From positions 1 through 40,788 of the forward strand of contig DUMC01000030.1 in NCBI GenBank assembly GCA_012840075.1: DNA of 40,788 nucleotides. Direction: 5' to 3'. The stretch comes from Clostridiaceae bacterium (GTDB taxonomy: Bacteria > Bacillota > Clostridia > Acetivibrionales > DUMC01). Below, in pieces: positions 15,895 to 24,498 of this stretch. The position numbers were made by a program, and so were the translations under genes. The notes under the pieces were generated by a model. It searched no databases and was not told the origin of the DNA. It worked only from the letters and a program-made list of their open reading frames with translations. Position 1 is the first letter of the stretch. Every line of letters begins with the position of its first letter.

Positions 15895-17910
15895 ATGGAT
15901 AGAAAGAAGTTTTATATAACGACACCTATATATTATCCGAGCGATAAGCTTCATATCGGGCATTCTTATACAACGGTTGCTGCTGATACGATTGCAAGAT
16001 ATAAAAGATTGAGGGGTTACGATGTAATGTTTTTGACCGGAACCGACGAACATGGGCAAAAAATACAAAGAAAAGCCCAGGAAAAAGGTGTAACTCCTCA
16101 GGAATACGTTGATGAAATTGTCGCAAGTATTAAGGAATTATGGCGCATAATGAAGATTACCAATGACCGTTTTATCCGCACCACTGACGATTATCATGTC
16201 AAAGCAGTGCAAAAGATTTTCAAAAAACTTTATGATCAAGGTGATATTTATAAAAGTGAATATGAAGGATGGTATTGCACACCTTGTGAATCTTTCTGGA
16301 CACAAACCCAGTTAAAAGACGGAAAATGTCCGGATTGTAATAGGGAAGTCGAACTGACAAAAGAAGAAAGCTATTTCTTCAGGTTATCGAAATATCAAGA
16401 CAGATTGCTCAAATATATAGAAGAAAATCCCGATTTTATACAACCCATTTCAAGAAGAAATGAGATGATTAATAACTTCTTAAAACCCGGACTGGAAGAT
16501 TTATGTGTTTCAAGAACTACGTTTAATTGGGGCATTCCGGTAACTTTTGACGAAAAGCATGTTGTTTATGTATGGATTGATGCGCTTTCGAATTATATAA
16601 CCGCATTAGGTTACATGTCGGATAACAGGGAAGATTACGATAAATACTGGCCTGCCGACGTTCACCTGGTCGGGAAGGAAATAGTCCGCTTTCATACGAT
16701 AATATGGCCTGCAATGCTGATGGCTCTTGGAGAACCATTGCCTAAAAAGGTTTACGGCCATGGGTGGTTGTTGCTGGAAGGAGGCAAGATGTCAAAATCT
16801 AAAGGAAATGTGGTGGATCCTGTTATTTTGGTAAATAAATACGGGGTTGATGCAATTAGATATTTCCTGTTAAGAGAAGTTCCTTTCGGTTCTGATGGAG
16901 TTTTCTCCAATGAGGCGCTGATTAACAGAATAAACTCCGACTTGGCTAATGACCTTGGGAATTTGGTTAGCAGAACTGTGGCAATGATAGATAGATATTT
17001 TAACGGTACAATTCCATCAGAAAGGGTTGCCGGAGAATTTGATGAGGATTTGAAAAACACGGTTTTAGGAACTCCTGAAAAAGTAGAGCAATTGCTGGAC
17101 GAACTCCAGTTTAGTTTGGCTCTTACGGAAATATGGAAAACTATATCAAGAACCAATAAGTATATTGATGAGACCATGCCGTGGGTACTGGCTAAAGATG
17201 AATCAAACAAAGGAAGGTTGGCTGCCGTCTTATATAACCTTGCTGAGAGCATAAGAGTAATTTCAATACTTATCCAACCGTTTATGCCTGAAACACCTGA
17301 GAAAATATGGCACCAAATTGGTATTGAAAACAATAAGGATGTTGTTTCTTGGGACAGTGCTAAGTGTTGGGGATTATATCCGGCCGAAGCCCGTGTAAAC
17401 AAGGGAGAGGCATTATTCCCGAGGATTGATCTTAAGAAAGAACTTGAAGCACTTGAAGCTCTGATGGAAAGCAAAAAGGAGGTAAAAAACGAAGCCAAAG
17501 CCCAAGTTAAGGATGATAAAAATAAAGGAAAAGACGGTGGAGCGGGCAAAAAAGATGAGCAAGCTAAAGATATTCAAGATACCGGATTAATAAGTATTGA
17601 TGAATTTGCTAAGATAGATTTAAGGGTTGCGAAGGTAGTGGAAGCTGAAAGAGTGGAAGGCTCAAATAAACTCCTTAAATTAAAACTTGAGGTGGGAAAT
17701 GAAACAAGGCAGGTTGTTTCAGGAATATCGAAGTACTACAGCCCTGAAGATATGATAGGTAAATATGTTGTGCTTGTAGCAAATCTGAAACCTGCCCGGC
17801 TCAAAGGTATTGAATCTCAAGGAATGATACTTGCAGCTACCAATGAAAAGGACGAACTTGTTTTACTCACAGTAGACAAAGTAATAGATACAGGTTCGAA
17901 AATAAGTTAA
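15895..17910 (+). CDS. metG: MetG, methionyl-tRNA synthetase with C-terminal tRNA-binding domain
   Basis: Class I aminoacyl-tRNA synthetase of 671 aa that charges tRNA-Met. The catalytic domain has YPSDKLHIGHSYTT (HIGH), GTDEHGQKIQ, one CxxC zinc knuckle pair (CTPC and CPDC, residues ~125-145), and GGKMSKSKGN at ~300. An anticodon-binding helical domain follows. Residues ~525-560 are a Lys/Glu/Asp-rich linker, then a tRNA-binding OB domain (IDEFAKIDLRVAKVVEAERV ... NLKPARLKGIESQGMILA). ATG 15895 is 8 nt after AAGGAG; the ATG at 15889 would be too close (2 nt). tatD follows 15 nt later, as in B. subtilis metS-yabD. Confidence 0.96.
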   Translation: MDRKKFYITTPIYYPSDKLHIGHSYTTVAADTIARYKRLRGYDVMFLTGTDEHGQKIQRKAQEKGVTPQEYVDEIVASIKELWRIMKITNDRFIRTTDDYHVKAVQKIFKKLYDQGDIYKSEYEGWYCTPCESFWTQTQLKDGKCPDCNREVELTKEESYFFRLSKYQDRLLKYIEENPDFIQPISRRNEMINNFLKPGLEDLCVSRTTFNWGIPVTFDEKHVVYVWIDALSNYITALGYMSDNREDYDKYWPADVHLVGKEIVRFHTIIWPAMLMALGEPLPKKVYGHGWLLLEGGKMSKSKGNVVDPVILVNKYGVDAIRYFLLREVPFGSDGVFSNEALINRINSDLANDLGNLVSRTVAMIDRYFNGTIPSERVAGEFDEDLKNTVLGTPEKVEQLLDELQFSLALTEIWKTISRTNKYIDETMPWVLAKDESNKGRLAAVLYNLAESIRVISILIQPFMPETPEKIWHQIGIENNKDVVSWDSAKCWGLYPAEARVNKGEALFPRIDLKKELEALEALMESKKEVKNEAKAQVKDDKNKGKDGGAGKKDEQAKDIQDTGLISIDEFAKIDLRVAKVVEAERVEGSNKLLKLKLEVGNETRQVVSGISKYYSPEDMIGKYVVLVANLKPARLKGIESQGMILAATNEKDELVLLTVDKVIDTGSKIS

Positions 17911-17925
17911 AATGGAGAGGGTACA

Positions 17926-18696
17926 GTGATTTTTGATACTCATGCACATTATGACGATGAAAGATTTGATGAAGACAGGTTTGAGTTATTAGAAGAACTT
18001 CATAAAAGCGGAATAAAGTATATTTTAAATGCAGCTTCCGATATTGAGTCTACAAAGATGGGTATTATGCTTGCGGAAAAATATGATTTTGTTTATACTG
18101 CAGCCGGTATACACCCCCATAATGCAAAAGCAGCGAACCAAAACACGATGAGAGAGCTGGAGAATCTTATTAATTCTTGTAAAAAAGTTGTTGCCGTAGG
18201 GGAAATCGGATTAGACTACCACTATGATTTTTCACCCAGAGAAGTACAGAAAGAATGTTTTATAACCCAGATAAACCTGGCAAAAAAGTTGAACTTGCCG
18301 ATTATTATTCATAACAGGGAATCCCATAAGGATGTTATGGATATTATTAAAGCAGAAGATGCGAAGGCAGTGGGAGGAGTATTCCACTGCTATTCCGGTA
18401 GTGTTGAAATGGCAAGAGAGGTGCTAAAAAATAATTTTTATATTTCTTTTAGCGGGGTGGTCACTTTTAAGAATGCAAAAAAAATAATCGATGTAGTAAA
18501 ATTCGTGCCTGACGACATGTTTCTGGTGGAAACTGACTGCCCCTATTTAGCACCTGAACCTTTCAGAGGAAAAAGGAATCATTCGGGTTATTTGCCGTAC
18601 ATTATACAAAAAATAGCTGAAATCAAGGGACTAAGCTATGAGAAAGTCGCAGAATTGACAATGGAAAATGGCAGGAGGTTATTTAGAATACAGTAA
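17926..18696 (+). CDS. tatD: TatD family metal-dependent hydrolase (YabD)
   Basis: A 256-aa TIM-barrel hydrolase of the TatD/YcfH family; homologues are metal-dependent DNases. Metal ligands are visible: DTHAHYDD at the N-terminus, GEIGLDYHYD (Glu at ~96), IIHNRES, FHCYSGS and VETDCPYLAPEP with the final Asp. The length is standard. Start is GTG 17926 with GGAGAGG about 6 nt upstream. It is 15 nt downstream of metG, the arrangement found in most Bacillota, and was likely made from the metG promoter. Confidence 0.95.
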   Translation: MIFDTHAHYDDERFDEDRFELLEELHKSGIKYILNAASDIESTKMGIMLAEKYDFVYTAAGIHPHNAKAANQNTMRELENLINSCKKVVAVGEIGLDYHYDFSPREVQKECFITQINLAKKLNLPIIIHNRESHKDVMDIIKAEDAKAVGGVFHCYSGSVEMAREVLKNNFYISFSGVVTFKNAKKIIDVVKFVPDDMFLVETDCPYLAPEPFRGKRNHSGYLPYIIQKIAEIKGLSYEKVAELTMENGRRLFRIQ

Positions 18697-18843
18697 ATTT
18701 TTAAAATATAGAATTATTTTGGAATATGGTGACGGGAGATAATGAAAGTAGGGATTTAAGACCACGTAGGATATACTGAAAACAGCTAAGATATAGAAAA
18801 TGCAAAGAAAAAGTCCTGGTCGCATTTTGCGGGGGTGAATAAG

Positions 18844-19593
18844 TTGAAAAAGCTAGGGGTTATTTCATCATTTTTAATAATATTAATCTTGATGACCGGG
18901 TTGAACTACCTACTATGGGAAAGAGAAGGATGGGAAGAAGATATTAAAGTTCTTCAGGATACAAACGCAAGCTATACCCTTACAATAAACGCTCTAACCA
19001 GACAGTTGGAGAATCTTGAGAATACTTTAAAAGCGCGCAATGAGAGCATCGATAAAATTACCAAGGAAAACAATGAACTGAAAAAGAAGCTTGAGGACTT
19101 GAAACAGGAAAATATCCGTTCAAATAATATAATTAAAAACAAAGTGGCAGTTATTAACAATATCTATAATAACATTGGTGACCAGGATTATATTAAAGAT
19201 TTTATTTCCCAATGGGCAGAGTATATAAGCCAGGGTGAGTATGAAAAGGCGTATAATATGTGTTATGAACAAGAACAGGAAGCTGCAGAAACCCTGGAAG
19301 AATATACTAATAAATTTAAGAATATAGTAGAAAATATTGATGTAAAATCAGTAAAAATATTTGATGTATCAGGAAATTTAAAAACAAAAGAAGAAAACAC
19401 TGATCAATATCTTATTGGGGAATACGAAAAAGGAGACTTATTTCTTACCGTTGAATTGGATGTGAAGCTTGCAGATTGGGCTGTTAATTATGATATTATG
19501 TTTGACCAGGGAACAAATAAGAATATTTTTGTATTGAAATATAAGCCGGATTCCGGGAAATGGTTTATAATTGATATTAGAAAAGGTGCTTAA
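18844..19593 (+). CDS. Membrane-anchored coiled-coil protein with an NTF2-like C-terminal domain
   Basis: Not a named family. The 249-aa chain begins with one hydrophobic segment (LGVISSFLIILILMTGLNYLLW), most likely an uncleaved anchor. Residues ~35-105 are a coiled coil (LTRQLENLENTLKARNESIDKI and NNELKKKLEDLKQE). The outer C-terminal part (FISQWAEYISQGEYEKAYNMC ... GKWFIIDIRKG) looks like a small SnoaL/NTF2-like domain seen in many secreted clostridial proteins. TTG at 18844 is 7 nt after a GGGGGTG sequence; a GTG at 18835 would lie in that ribosome binding site. It sits between tatD and yabE; a cell-envelope role is inferred. Confidence 0.75.
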   Translation: MKKLGVISSFLIILILMTGLNYLLWEREGWEEDIKVLQDTNASYTLTINALTRQLENLENTLKARNESIDKITKENNELKKKLEDLKQENIRSNNIIKNKVAVINNIYNNIGDQDYIKDFISQWAEYISQGEYEKAYNMCYEQEQEAAETLEEYTNKFKNIVENIDVKSVKIFDVSGNLKTKEENTDQYLIGEYEKGDLFLTVELDVKLADWAVNYDIMFDQGTNKNIFVLKYKPDSGKWFIIDIRKGA

Positions 19594-19782
19594 GAAGACA
19601 TTAAATTAATAATTAGCGAAAGATAGCCGGAAATGTTTATTAACCTTATCAAAAATGCCCTACATGAGCCCAAATATACCCACTATGTAGTTACTTAATG
19701 TATGATTTGTTATATTTCACTGTATAAAAAATCAATTATTGGTATATACTCCTAAATAAAATGGGTTAATATGTAAAAAAAA

Positions 19783-19811
19783 TTGACAAATGAAAATTTT
19801 TCATATAGAAT
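19783..19811 (+). promoter_or_regulatory. Sigma-A type promoter of the yabE-like gene
   Basis: TTGACA at 19783-19788 and TAGAAT at 19806-19811, 17-bp spacer. The transcript should start near 19818, so the upstream in-frame ATG at 19790 cannot be used and the 19850 start is favoured. Confidence 0.82.
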
Positions 19812-19849
19812 ATCTACGACCCAAACAAAAGAAATTGGGAGGAATAAAT

Positions 19850-21010
19850 ATGCAATACCATACAAAAGTGGCAAAAAATAGAAACAAAAGCAAAAGAAAT
19901 AATTTAGAAAATAGAAACATTGCCACTAAACATTCTTTATATAGTGGGTATATTAAAAAAACACTGTTATTATTGGCTAGGGCAACGTTAATTTTATTAT
20001 TTATAATCACCGTTTCTTTTGCGACGGTTTATGCAGGTGCGCGAATAATGAAGCTGGAACCTATAAGACAGGTTGTACTGTATGACGGCGACAGCGTTAT
20101 TATTTTTAATTCAAGCAGGAGTGCTACCGTAGGAGATTTTTTAAGAAATAACAATATATTGTTGAGAAAACAGGATTTGGTTTATCCGTCAAGAGAAACG
20201 GAGTTGAAGCCATACGAAAAAAATGAAATATATATAAAGAGAGCCACACCGGTTAAAGTATTTGTGGATGGTAAAGAACTTCAAATTTATACTCAAGGGA
20301 AAACAGTGAAAGAAGTTTTGGCAAATAATAATATTATCCTTGGTCCAAAGGATCAAATTGTAGATCTGAATCGTGATACACCTGTCTATCCGAACATGAA
20401 CATTAAAATCATCAGAGTAAAGGAAGAAATTATAAAAGAACAAGAAACCATTGCATTTAAAACTGTAAAAAGAGCTAACCAGCACCTGGAGCAAGGTGTT
20501 GAGCGTGTTATAAAAGAAGGTAAGGAAGGTATTAAGGAATATTCATACAAAGTTGTTTATAAAGACGGAGAAATCGTTTCTAGGGAACTAATTCAAGAGA
20601 AAATCATCAGTGAGCCTCAAGATCAAGTAATTGAATATGGAACAATCGCTTCCTTGGTCACGTCAAGAGGTGAAAAAATCCGCTACAAACAGGTTCTTAA
20701 TATGAGAGCAACTGCATACACATCATCATATAAAGATACAGGAAAAACGCCTGATCATCCTCATTTCGGAATTACATATACCGGAATGAAGGCTAAAAGA
20801 GGAGTTATAGCGGTTGATCCAAGGGTCATACCTTTAGGAACCAGGGTATATGTTGAGTGTTTGGGAAATACTCCTGACTATGGGTATGCAATTGCAGCCG
20901 ACATTGGCAGTGCAGTTAAGGGAGACCTTATTGATGTTTATGTAGATACCCAGCAGGAAGCTGACAGTTGGGGGATTAAAAAAGTGCGGGTTTACATACT
21001 TGCAGATTAA
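19850..21010 (+). CDS. yabE: YabE-like cell-wall protein: DUF348, G5 and 3D domains
   Basis: A 386-aa envelope protein related to resuscitation-promoting factors and B. subtilis YabE. Residues ~1-35 are basic, followed by one membrane segment (LLLLARATLILLFIITVSFA). Two DUF348 modules come next (VVLYDGDSVIIF... and VKVFVDGKELQIYTQG...), then a G5 domain (EETIAFKTVKRANQHLEQG ... YKVVYKDGEIVSREL). The C-terminal 3D domain has RATAYTSS, GVIAVDPRVIPLGTRVYVE, and AADIGSAVKGDLIDVYVD, with the three catalytic-type aspartates of MltA-like lytic transglycosylases. GGGAGG is 7 nt before ATG 19850. It lies before rsmA as in B. subtilis, but rnmV is not between them. Confidence 0.93.
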   Translation: MQYHTKVAKNRNKSKRNNLENRNIATKHSLYSGYIKKTLLLLARATLILLFIITVSFATVYAGARIMKLEPIRQVVLYDGDSVIIFNSSRSATVGDFLRNNNILLRKQDLVYPSRETELKPYEKNEIYIKRATPVKVFVDGKELQIYTQGKTVKEVLANNNIILGPKDQIVDLNRDTPVYPNMNIKIIRVKEEIIKEQETIAFKTVKRANQHLEQGVERVIKEGKEGIKEYSYKVVYKDGEIVSRELIQEKIISEPQDQVIEYGTIASLVTSRGEKIRYKQVLNMRATAYTSSYKDTGKTPDHPHFGITYTGMKAKRGVIAVDPRVIPLGTRVYVECLGNTPDYGYAIAADIGSAVKGDLIDVYVDTQQEADSWGIKKVRVYILAD

Positions 21011-21205
21011 TTTATTGTAGCAATGTAAATCCGCTTGTTTGTGAGCTTGCATGCAATAGGCTAAAACAGTACATTATACAAAAATCCAATGTATAAAGTC
21101 GAATCCAGGTGCATAATCCAAACATGCTTACAAATATAATACTTTAATTACGGGCATGATAGTTTAATATGGGCAGGATATTTTAATGCGTAGTTAGGAG
21201 ATTTT

Positions 21206-22093
21206 ATGATAAAAGAAAGCAAAGAAGCCGCACTTAAAGAATTACTTGATAAGTATAATATAAAACCAACAAAATCTTTAGGGCAAAATTTTCTGATTGA
21301 TTATTTTGCCCTAAATTGTATTATTGAAGCCCTTGAAATTCAATATAATGATGTGATTATTGAAATTGGCGCAGGTTTAGGCACAATGTCTAAGGAGATT
21401 GCCAGAAGAACGGAAAATTTTATTGCAGTAGAAATTGATAAGCATTTGATGCCATGCCTTAAGGATACCTTAAAGGAATATGAAAAAGTTAAAATAATAA
21501 ATACTGACTTTCTTCAATTGGATATTGAAGTTGAAATAAATAATTTTCCGGCTTCTTGCCGGCAAGCTGTAAAAATTGTAGGTAACCTGCCATATTACAT
21601 AACCACCCCTATAATTATGAAGCTTTTAGAAGCAGAGATTAATATCGATCTTATGGTGTTTATGGTGCAAAAAGAAGCAGTAGACAGAATGATAGCGAAG
21701 CCCGGTACGAGCCGGTACGGCCCTTTGGCCGTAGCTCTTCAGTACTTTTTTCAACAGGAAATATTATTTAATGTGCCACCCCACTGCTTTTATCCAAAGC
21801 CAAAGGTATCTTCTACCGTTGTTAGATTTAAAAGAATTAAGAATCCGTCATATAAAGTGAATAATAAAAAATTATTCTTAGAAGTGGTCAAAGCTTCTTT
21901 TGAACAAAGAAGAAAGACAATTATTAATTCCTTATCTAATTCAACCGGTCTAAAATTTTTATCCCTCGACAGGGAGACAATTAAGAACATTCTTGACGAG
22001 GCACACATTGACAGCGACCTTCGTGGTGAAGCCTTATCCTTGGAACAATTCGTCAATTTGGCAAACACCATTGATAAATACGAACGCCATTGA
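21206..22093 (+). CDS. rsmA: RsmA/KsgA, 16S rRNA adenine dimethyltransferase
   Basis: A 295-aa SAM-dependent enzyme that dimethylates two adjacent adenines (A1518, A1519) near the 3' end of 16S rRNA, a ribosome-maturation checkpoint and kasugamycin-sensitivity determinant. Motifs: KSLGQNFLID at residues ~23-32, EIGAGLGTMSKEIA (SAM loop), AVEIDKHLMP, the target-base motif GNLPYYITTPI, and RYGPLAVALQY. The C-terminal helical domain has FEQRRKTIINSL. ATG has TAGGAG 7 nt upstream. A 195-bp gap without signals separates it from yabE. The usual yabG does not follow. Confidence 0.96.
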   Translation: MIKESKEAALKELLDKYNIKPTKSLGQNFLIDYFALNCIIEALEIQYNDVIIEIGAGLGTMSKEIARRTENFIAVEIDKHLMPCLKDTLKEYEKVKIINTDFLQLDIEVEINNFPASCRQAVKIVGNLPYYITTPIIMKLLEAEINIDLMVFMVQKEAVDRMIAKPGTSRYGPLAVALQYFFQQEILFNVPPHCFYPKPKVSSTVVRFKRIKNPSYKVNNKKLFLEVVKASFEQRRKTIINSLSNSTGLKFLSLDRETIKNILDEAHIDSDLRGEALSLEQFVNLANTIDKYERH

Positions 22094-22176
22094 TAAATAT
22101 AAGTGCAAATAAAATAAACCTCATAATCCCCCAATAAACTTCATATTTATAACTATAGAATGAAGTGGGGGGATAA

Positions 22177-23754
22177 ATGGTGAAAGATTATTTCAGGTAT
22201 ATGAGAGATATTTGGATATTTGGCGAGGAAGATAGGGGTTTCGGATTTCAAGGAATTCCAAGTGGATATTTGAGAATAGAAGTGCGCCAGGGTAAAGGCA
22301 AAATCTATGCTATGGTACAGAACTTGAAAGAAACTAAACCCGGACAAAATTACGGGCTATATTTATTGAAGGTAAAAGGGAATGAAAGCAAGAGGGTAAA
22401 AATCGGTTCTGTTAATGTATCAAAAGGCAGGGGAGAACTTATATGGGAATTTGATCCTGGTAATGTAGGGGGGTCAAATTCCGATATTAATGATTTCAAT
22501 GCATGCGCTCTTGTAGTTGAAAACGGGCAAGACGGCAGCACTAATATACAATATCGTAATATTAAATGCCCTTTGGTTGCATACAGAAAGGAAAAAGTGC
22601 AGTGGAAGGATGGGTTTGTTAATGAGTACAGGGTTGAAGATAATATTTATCTAGATCTTGAAAAAGAAGAGGTTGCAAAGAAAGCTAGTATGAAAGAAGA
22701 TGATATAAAAGAAGCCAATGTGAAGGCAACAAATATAAAGGAAGCTAATATAAAAGAAGCTGATATAAGGGTAGCTACAGTTGAAGATACTGAAAAAAAA
22801 GATGAACCTATGGAAAATAAAAAGGAGGAAGATGGAAAATCCTTAATTGAAAAATCGTTACTTGAAAAGCAGCATATTGATAAAAAATTACAGGAAGATG
22901 AAGAAAGCGATGCGAGAAGCATTGAAGTAAGTTCCACCTGTAAAGATAATATTTGTGATGAGGATAATGTCTGCCAAGAGGATAGTATCTGCCAAGAGGA
23001 TAATGTCTGCGATGAAGATAATATTAAATATATTTATGACGAGCAGTATATTAGAAAAGTGCTATACCAGGAAGCAAGCAATGAAACTACAATTAACAAA
23101 GAAACCGAGACCAATAAAGAAAGAATCGAGTTTAGTAATGAAATCATAATCGACAAAGAAAATGTATTCAATGAAAAAGAAAACATATCAGATGAAAAAG
23201 AACACATATCCGATGAAAATGATAGTGCATCGGATGAAAAAGAAAGTATGTCCGACGAAAAAGAAAACACTTCCGAAGAAAAAGACATGGAACGAATTGA
23301 AACGGATACTGAAGAGAATGCAACTCATAACTACTATATCCCTAAAAAAGTTCCTAATATAATCAAGCTTATCAGATTGCTTGACAAGGAATTCAAAAGG
23401 TGTGATCCTTTTAATTCAAGAAGACGGGATTACAGGTGGTGGAGCATTAACAGCCCCGTGAATCTTGTTAATGTCTTGGAAGAAAGCGGAATTAATGTAC
23501 CTAACTTTTTTAGCCCTTCAGTAATTATGGCCTATTTCAAGTATAGATATTTAATAGCCGGTATCTATATAAGCAGAAAGGGAAAAGTATTTTTCGTGTG
23601 TGGGATTCCCGGAACCTATAACATCGATGAGAGTCCCTTTGGCGATATGTGCCGTTGGGTTCAGGTTGAACGAAAGGGAAAGAAATACGGTGCGTTTGGC
23701 TATTGGGTAACCTATATAGATCCTTATTCGGGTGAATTATTAAAGTTTAGTTAA
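22177..23754 (+). CDS. Unknown protein with three internal repeat blocks between two conserved-looking domains
   Basis: Not recognised. The 525-aa protein has no signal peptide or membrane helix. Residues 1-150 form an ordered, beta-rich domain (GYLRIEVRQGKGKIYAMVQNL, YGLYLLKVKG, GELIWEFDPGNVGG). Residues ~165-385 are acidic and repetitive in three blocks: IKEAN/IKEAD units (~180-205), four hexapeptides C-[DQ]-E-D-[NS]-[VI] (~260-283), and five heptads S-D-E-K-E-x-x (~337-368). Residues ~385-525 are again ordered and Trp/Tyr-rich (YYIPKKVPNIIKLI, DYRWWSIN, CGIPGTYNIDESPFGDMCRW, YGAFGYWVTYIDPYSGELL). ATG at 22177 follows GGGGGG by 4 nt. It stands where B. subtilis has yabG, but shows no protease motif. 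Confidence 0.8.
   Translation: MVKDYFRYMRDIWIFGEEDRGFGFQGIPSGYLRIEVRQGKGKIYAMVQNLKETKPGQNYGLYLLKVKGNESKRVKIGSVNVSKGRGELIWEFDPGNVGGSNSDINDFNACALVVENGQDGSTNIQYRNIKCPLVAYRKEKVQWKDGFVNEYRVEDNIYLDLEKEEVAKKASMKEDDIKEANVKATNIKEANIKEADIRVATVEDTEKKDEPMENKKEEDGKSLIEKSLLEKQHIDKKLQEDEESDARSIEVSSTCKDNICDEDNVCQEDSICQEDNVCDEDNIKYIYDEQYIRKVLYQEASNETTINKETETNKERIEFSNEIIIDKENVFNEKENISDEKEHISDENDSASDEKESMSDEKENTSEEKDMERIETDTEENATHNYYIPKKVPNIIKLIRLLDKEFKRCDPFNSRRRDYRWWSINSPVNLVNVLEESGINVPNFFSPSVIMAYFKYRYLIAGIYISRKGKVFFVCGIPGTYNIDESPFGDMCRWVQVERKGKKYGAFGYWVTYIDPYSGELLKFS
22954..23025 (+). repeat. 18-bp in-frame tandem repeat (Cys hexapeptides)
   Basis: About four copies of an 18-bp unit resembling TGCCAAGAGGATAATGTC encode C-x-E-D-x-[VI]. 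Copies 2 and 3 are nearly identical, which points to recent slippage or unequal exchange. Confidence 0.8.
23185..23282 (+). repeat. 21-bp in-frame tandem repeat (SDEKE heptads)
   Basis: Five degenerate copies of a 21-bp unit resembling TCCGATGAAAAAGAA plus six bases encode S-[DE]-E-[KN]-[ED]-x-x. Third positions vary, so this block is older than the hexapeptide block or under selection at the protein level. Confidence 0.75.
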
Positions 23755-24075
23755 TCTTAGTTAATTCTTATTAGGTGAGTAGTCAAAGTTCAATTGATTT
23801 TTGTTCGGGTGAGTAGTTGAATTGACTAATACGGCCCAATGAGAATTGGTGATGCTATGAGAGTTTAATACAGTGTAATGCCCTCCCTACAAGTTTCGAC
23901 ATTTTTATTATATAAACCTCAAAATAAACATTTATTTTTACAAAAAATGCGCAAATTAATATGAAAAAGTGATTTTTTTACACGAATATAGTATAATTTA
24001 AGCTGAAAATACTTTTCAAGTATAAAAATTTTTCCGTTCAAAATCGAATTTTAATAAGGGGGAGGGCAGAGTTGT
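23755..24075. other. Intergenic region upstream of zapA
   Basis: 321 bp without a gene. GGTGAGTAGT occurs twice (near 23774 and 23809), each followed within a few bases by a CAATTGA/GAATTGA word. The 3' half is very A/T-rich and holds the presumed zapA promoter. No riboswitch or RNA gene was recognised. Confidence 0.5.
23992..23997 (+). promoter_or_regulatory. Possible -10 element upstream of zapA
   Basis: A perfect TATAAT 79 bp before the zapA start. The -35 region 17-18 bp upstream (AGTGAT) is poor, so the promoter is only tentative. Confidence 0.45.
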
Positions 24076-24498
24076 ATGGAAATCAAAAACAAGGTAACAA
24101 TAAAAATAGCAGGTACCGAATATACGGTAAAAGGCTCGGAACCGGAAGAGTATATACATAAACTTGGCTTTTTTGTTGATAAAAAAATGACTCAAATAAT
24201 GGAGAAAAACAGCATGTTAAGCACTTGTATGGCAGCGGTGCTGACTGCGTTGAATATTGCAGATGATTACATGAAAGCTGAGGAGAAAAACAAAGCTCTT
24301 CAAGATGAGCTTGAAAAAACGAAAAAAGAGTTAGCAGCACTTAAGGAAGAAAATGAAAGAATTAGTGCGGAGAATAAGATTTTAGTCAGCTCAAATACAC
24401 AATTACAGCTTGAGCTTTCAAAAAGCGAGAGCGAGCTTAGAGAAGCAAGAAAAACATTTGAGAGGTTTTCAAATCGGAATGAAGGAAATAAACGATAA
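24076..24498 (+). CDS. zapA: ZapA, cell-division protein (FtsZ-ring stabiliser)
   Basis: A 140-aa cytosolic protein that crosslinks FtsZ filaments at midcell. The N-terminal globular head shows KVTIKIAGTEYTVKGSEPEEYI, VDKKMTQIMEKN and MAAVLTALNIADDYMKAE, typical of Gram-positive ZapA. A long coiled coil follows (LQDELEKTKKELAALKEENERI ... ELREARKTFERFSNR), longer than in E. coli. GGGGGAGGG precedes the ATG. The stop overlaps the start of the U32 gene by about 20 bp, so both are probably one operon; the same zapA-U32 pair occurs in many Clostridia. Confidence 0.93.
   Translation: MEIKNKVTIKIAGTEYTVKGSEPEEYIHKLGFFVDKKMTQIMEKNSMLSTCMAAVLTALNIADDYMKAEEKNKALQDELEKTKKELAALKEENERISAENKILVSSNTQLQLELSKSESELREARKTFERFSNRNEGNKR

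Noticed and set aside
16752-17549. Minus-strand open frame of 265 codons
   Set aside because: It lies wholly inside metG, whose motifs are certain; its Ser/Leu-rich product matches nothing.
19594-19782. c-di-AMP (ydaO-type) riboswitch ahead of the yabE-like gene
   Set aside because: The promoter at 19783-19811 leaves a leader of only about 30 nt, and no conserved ydaO core is visible upstream.
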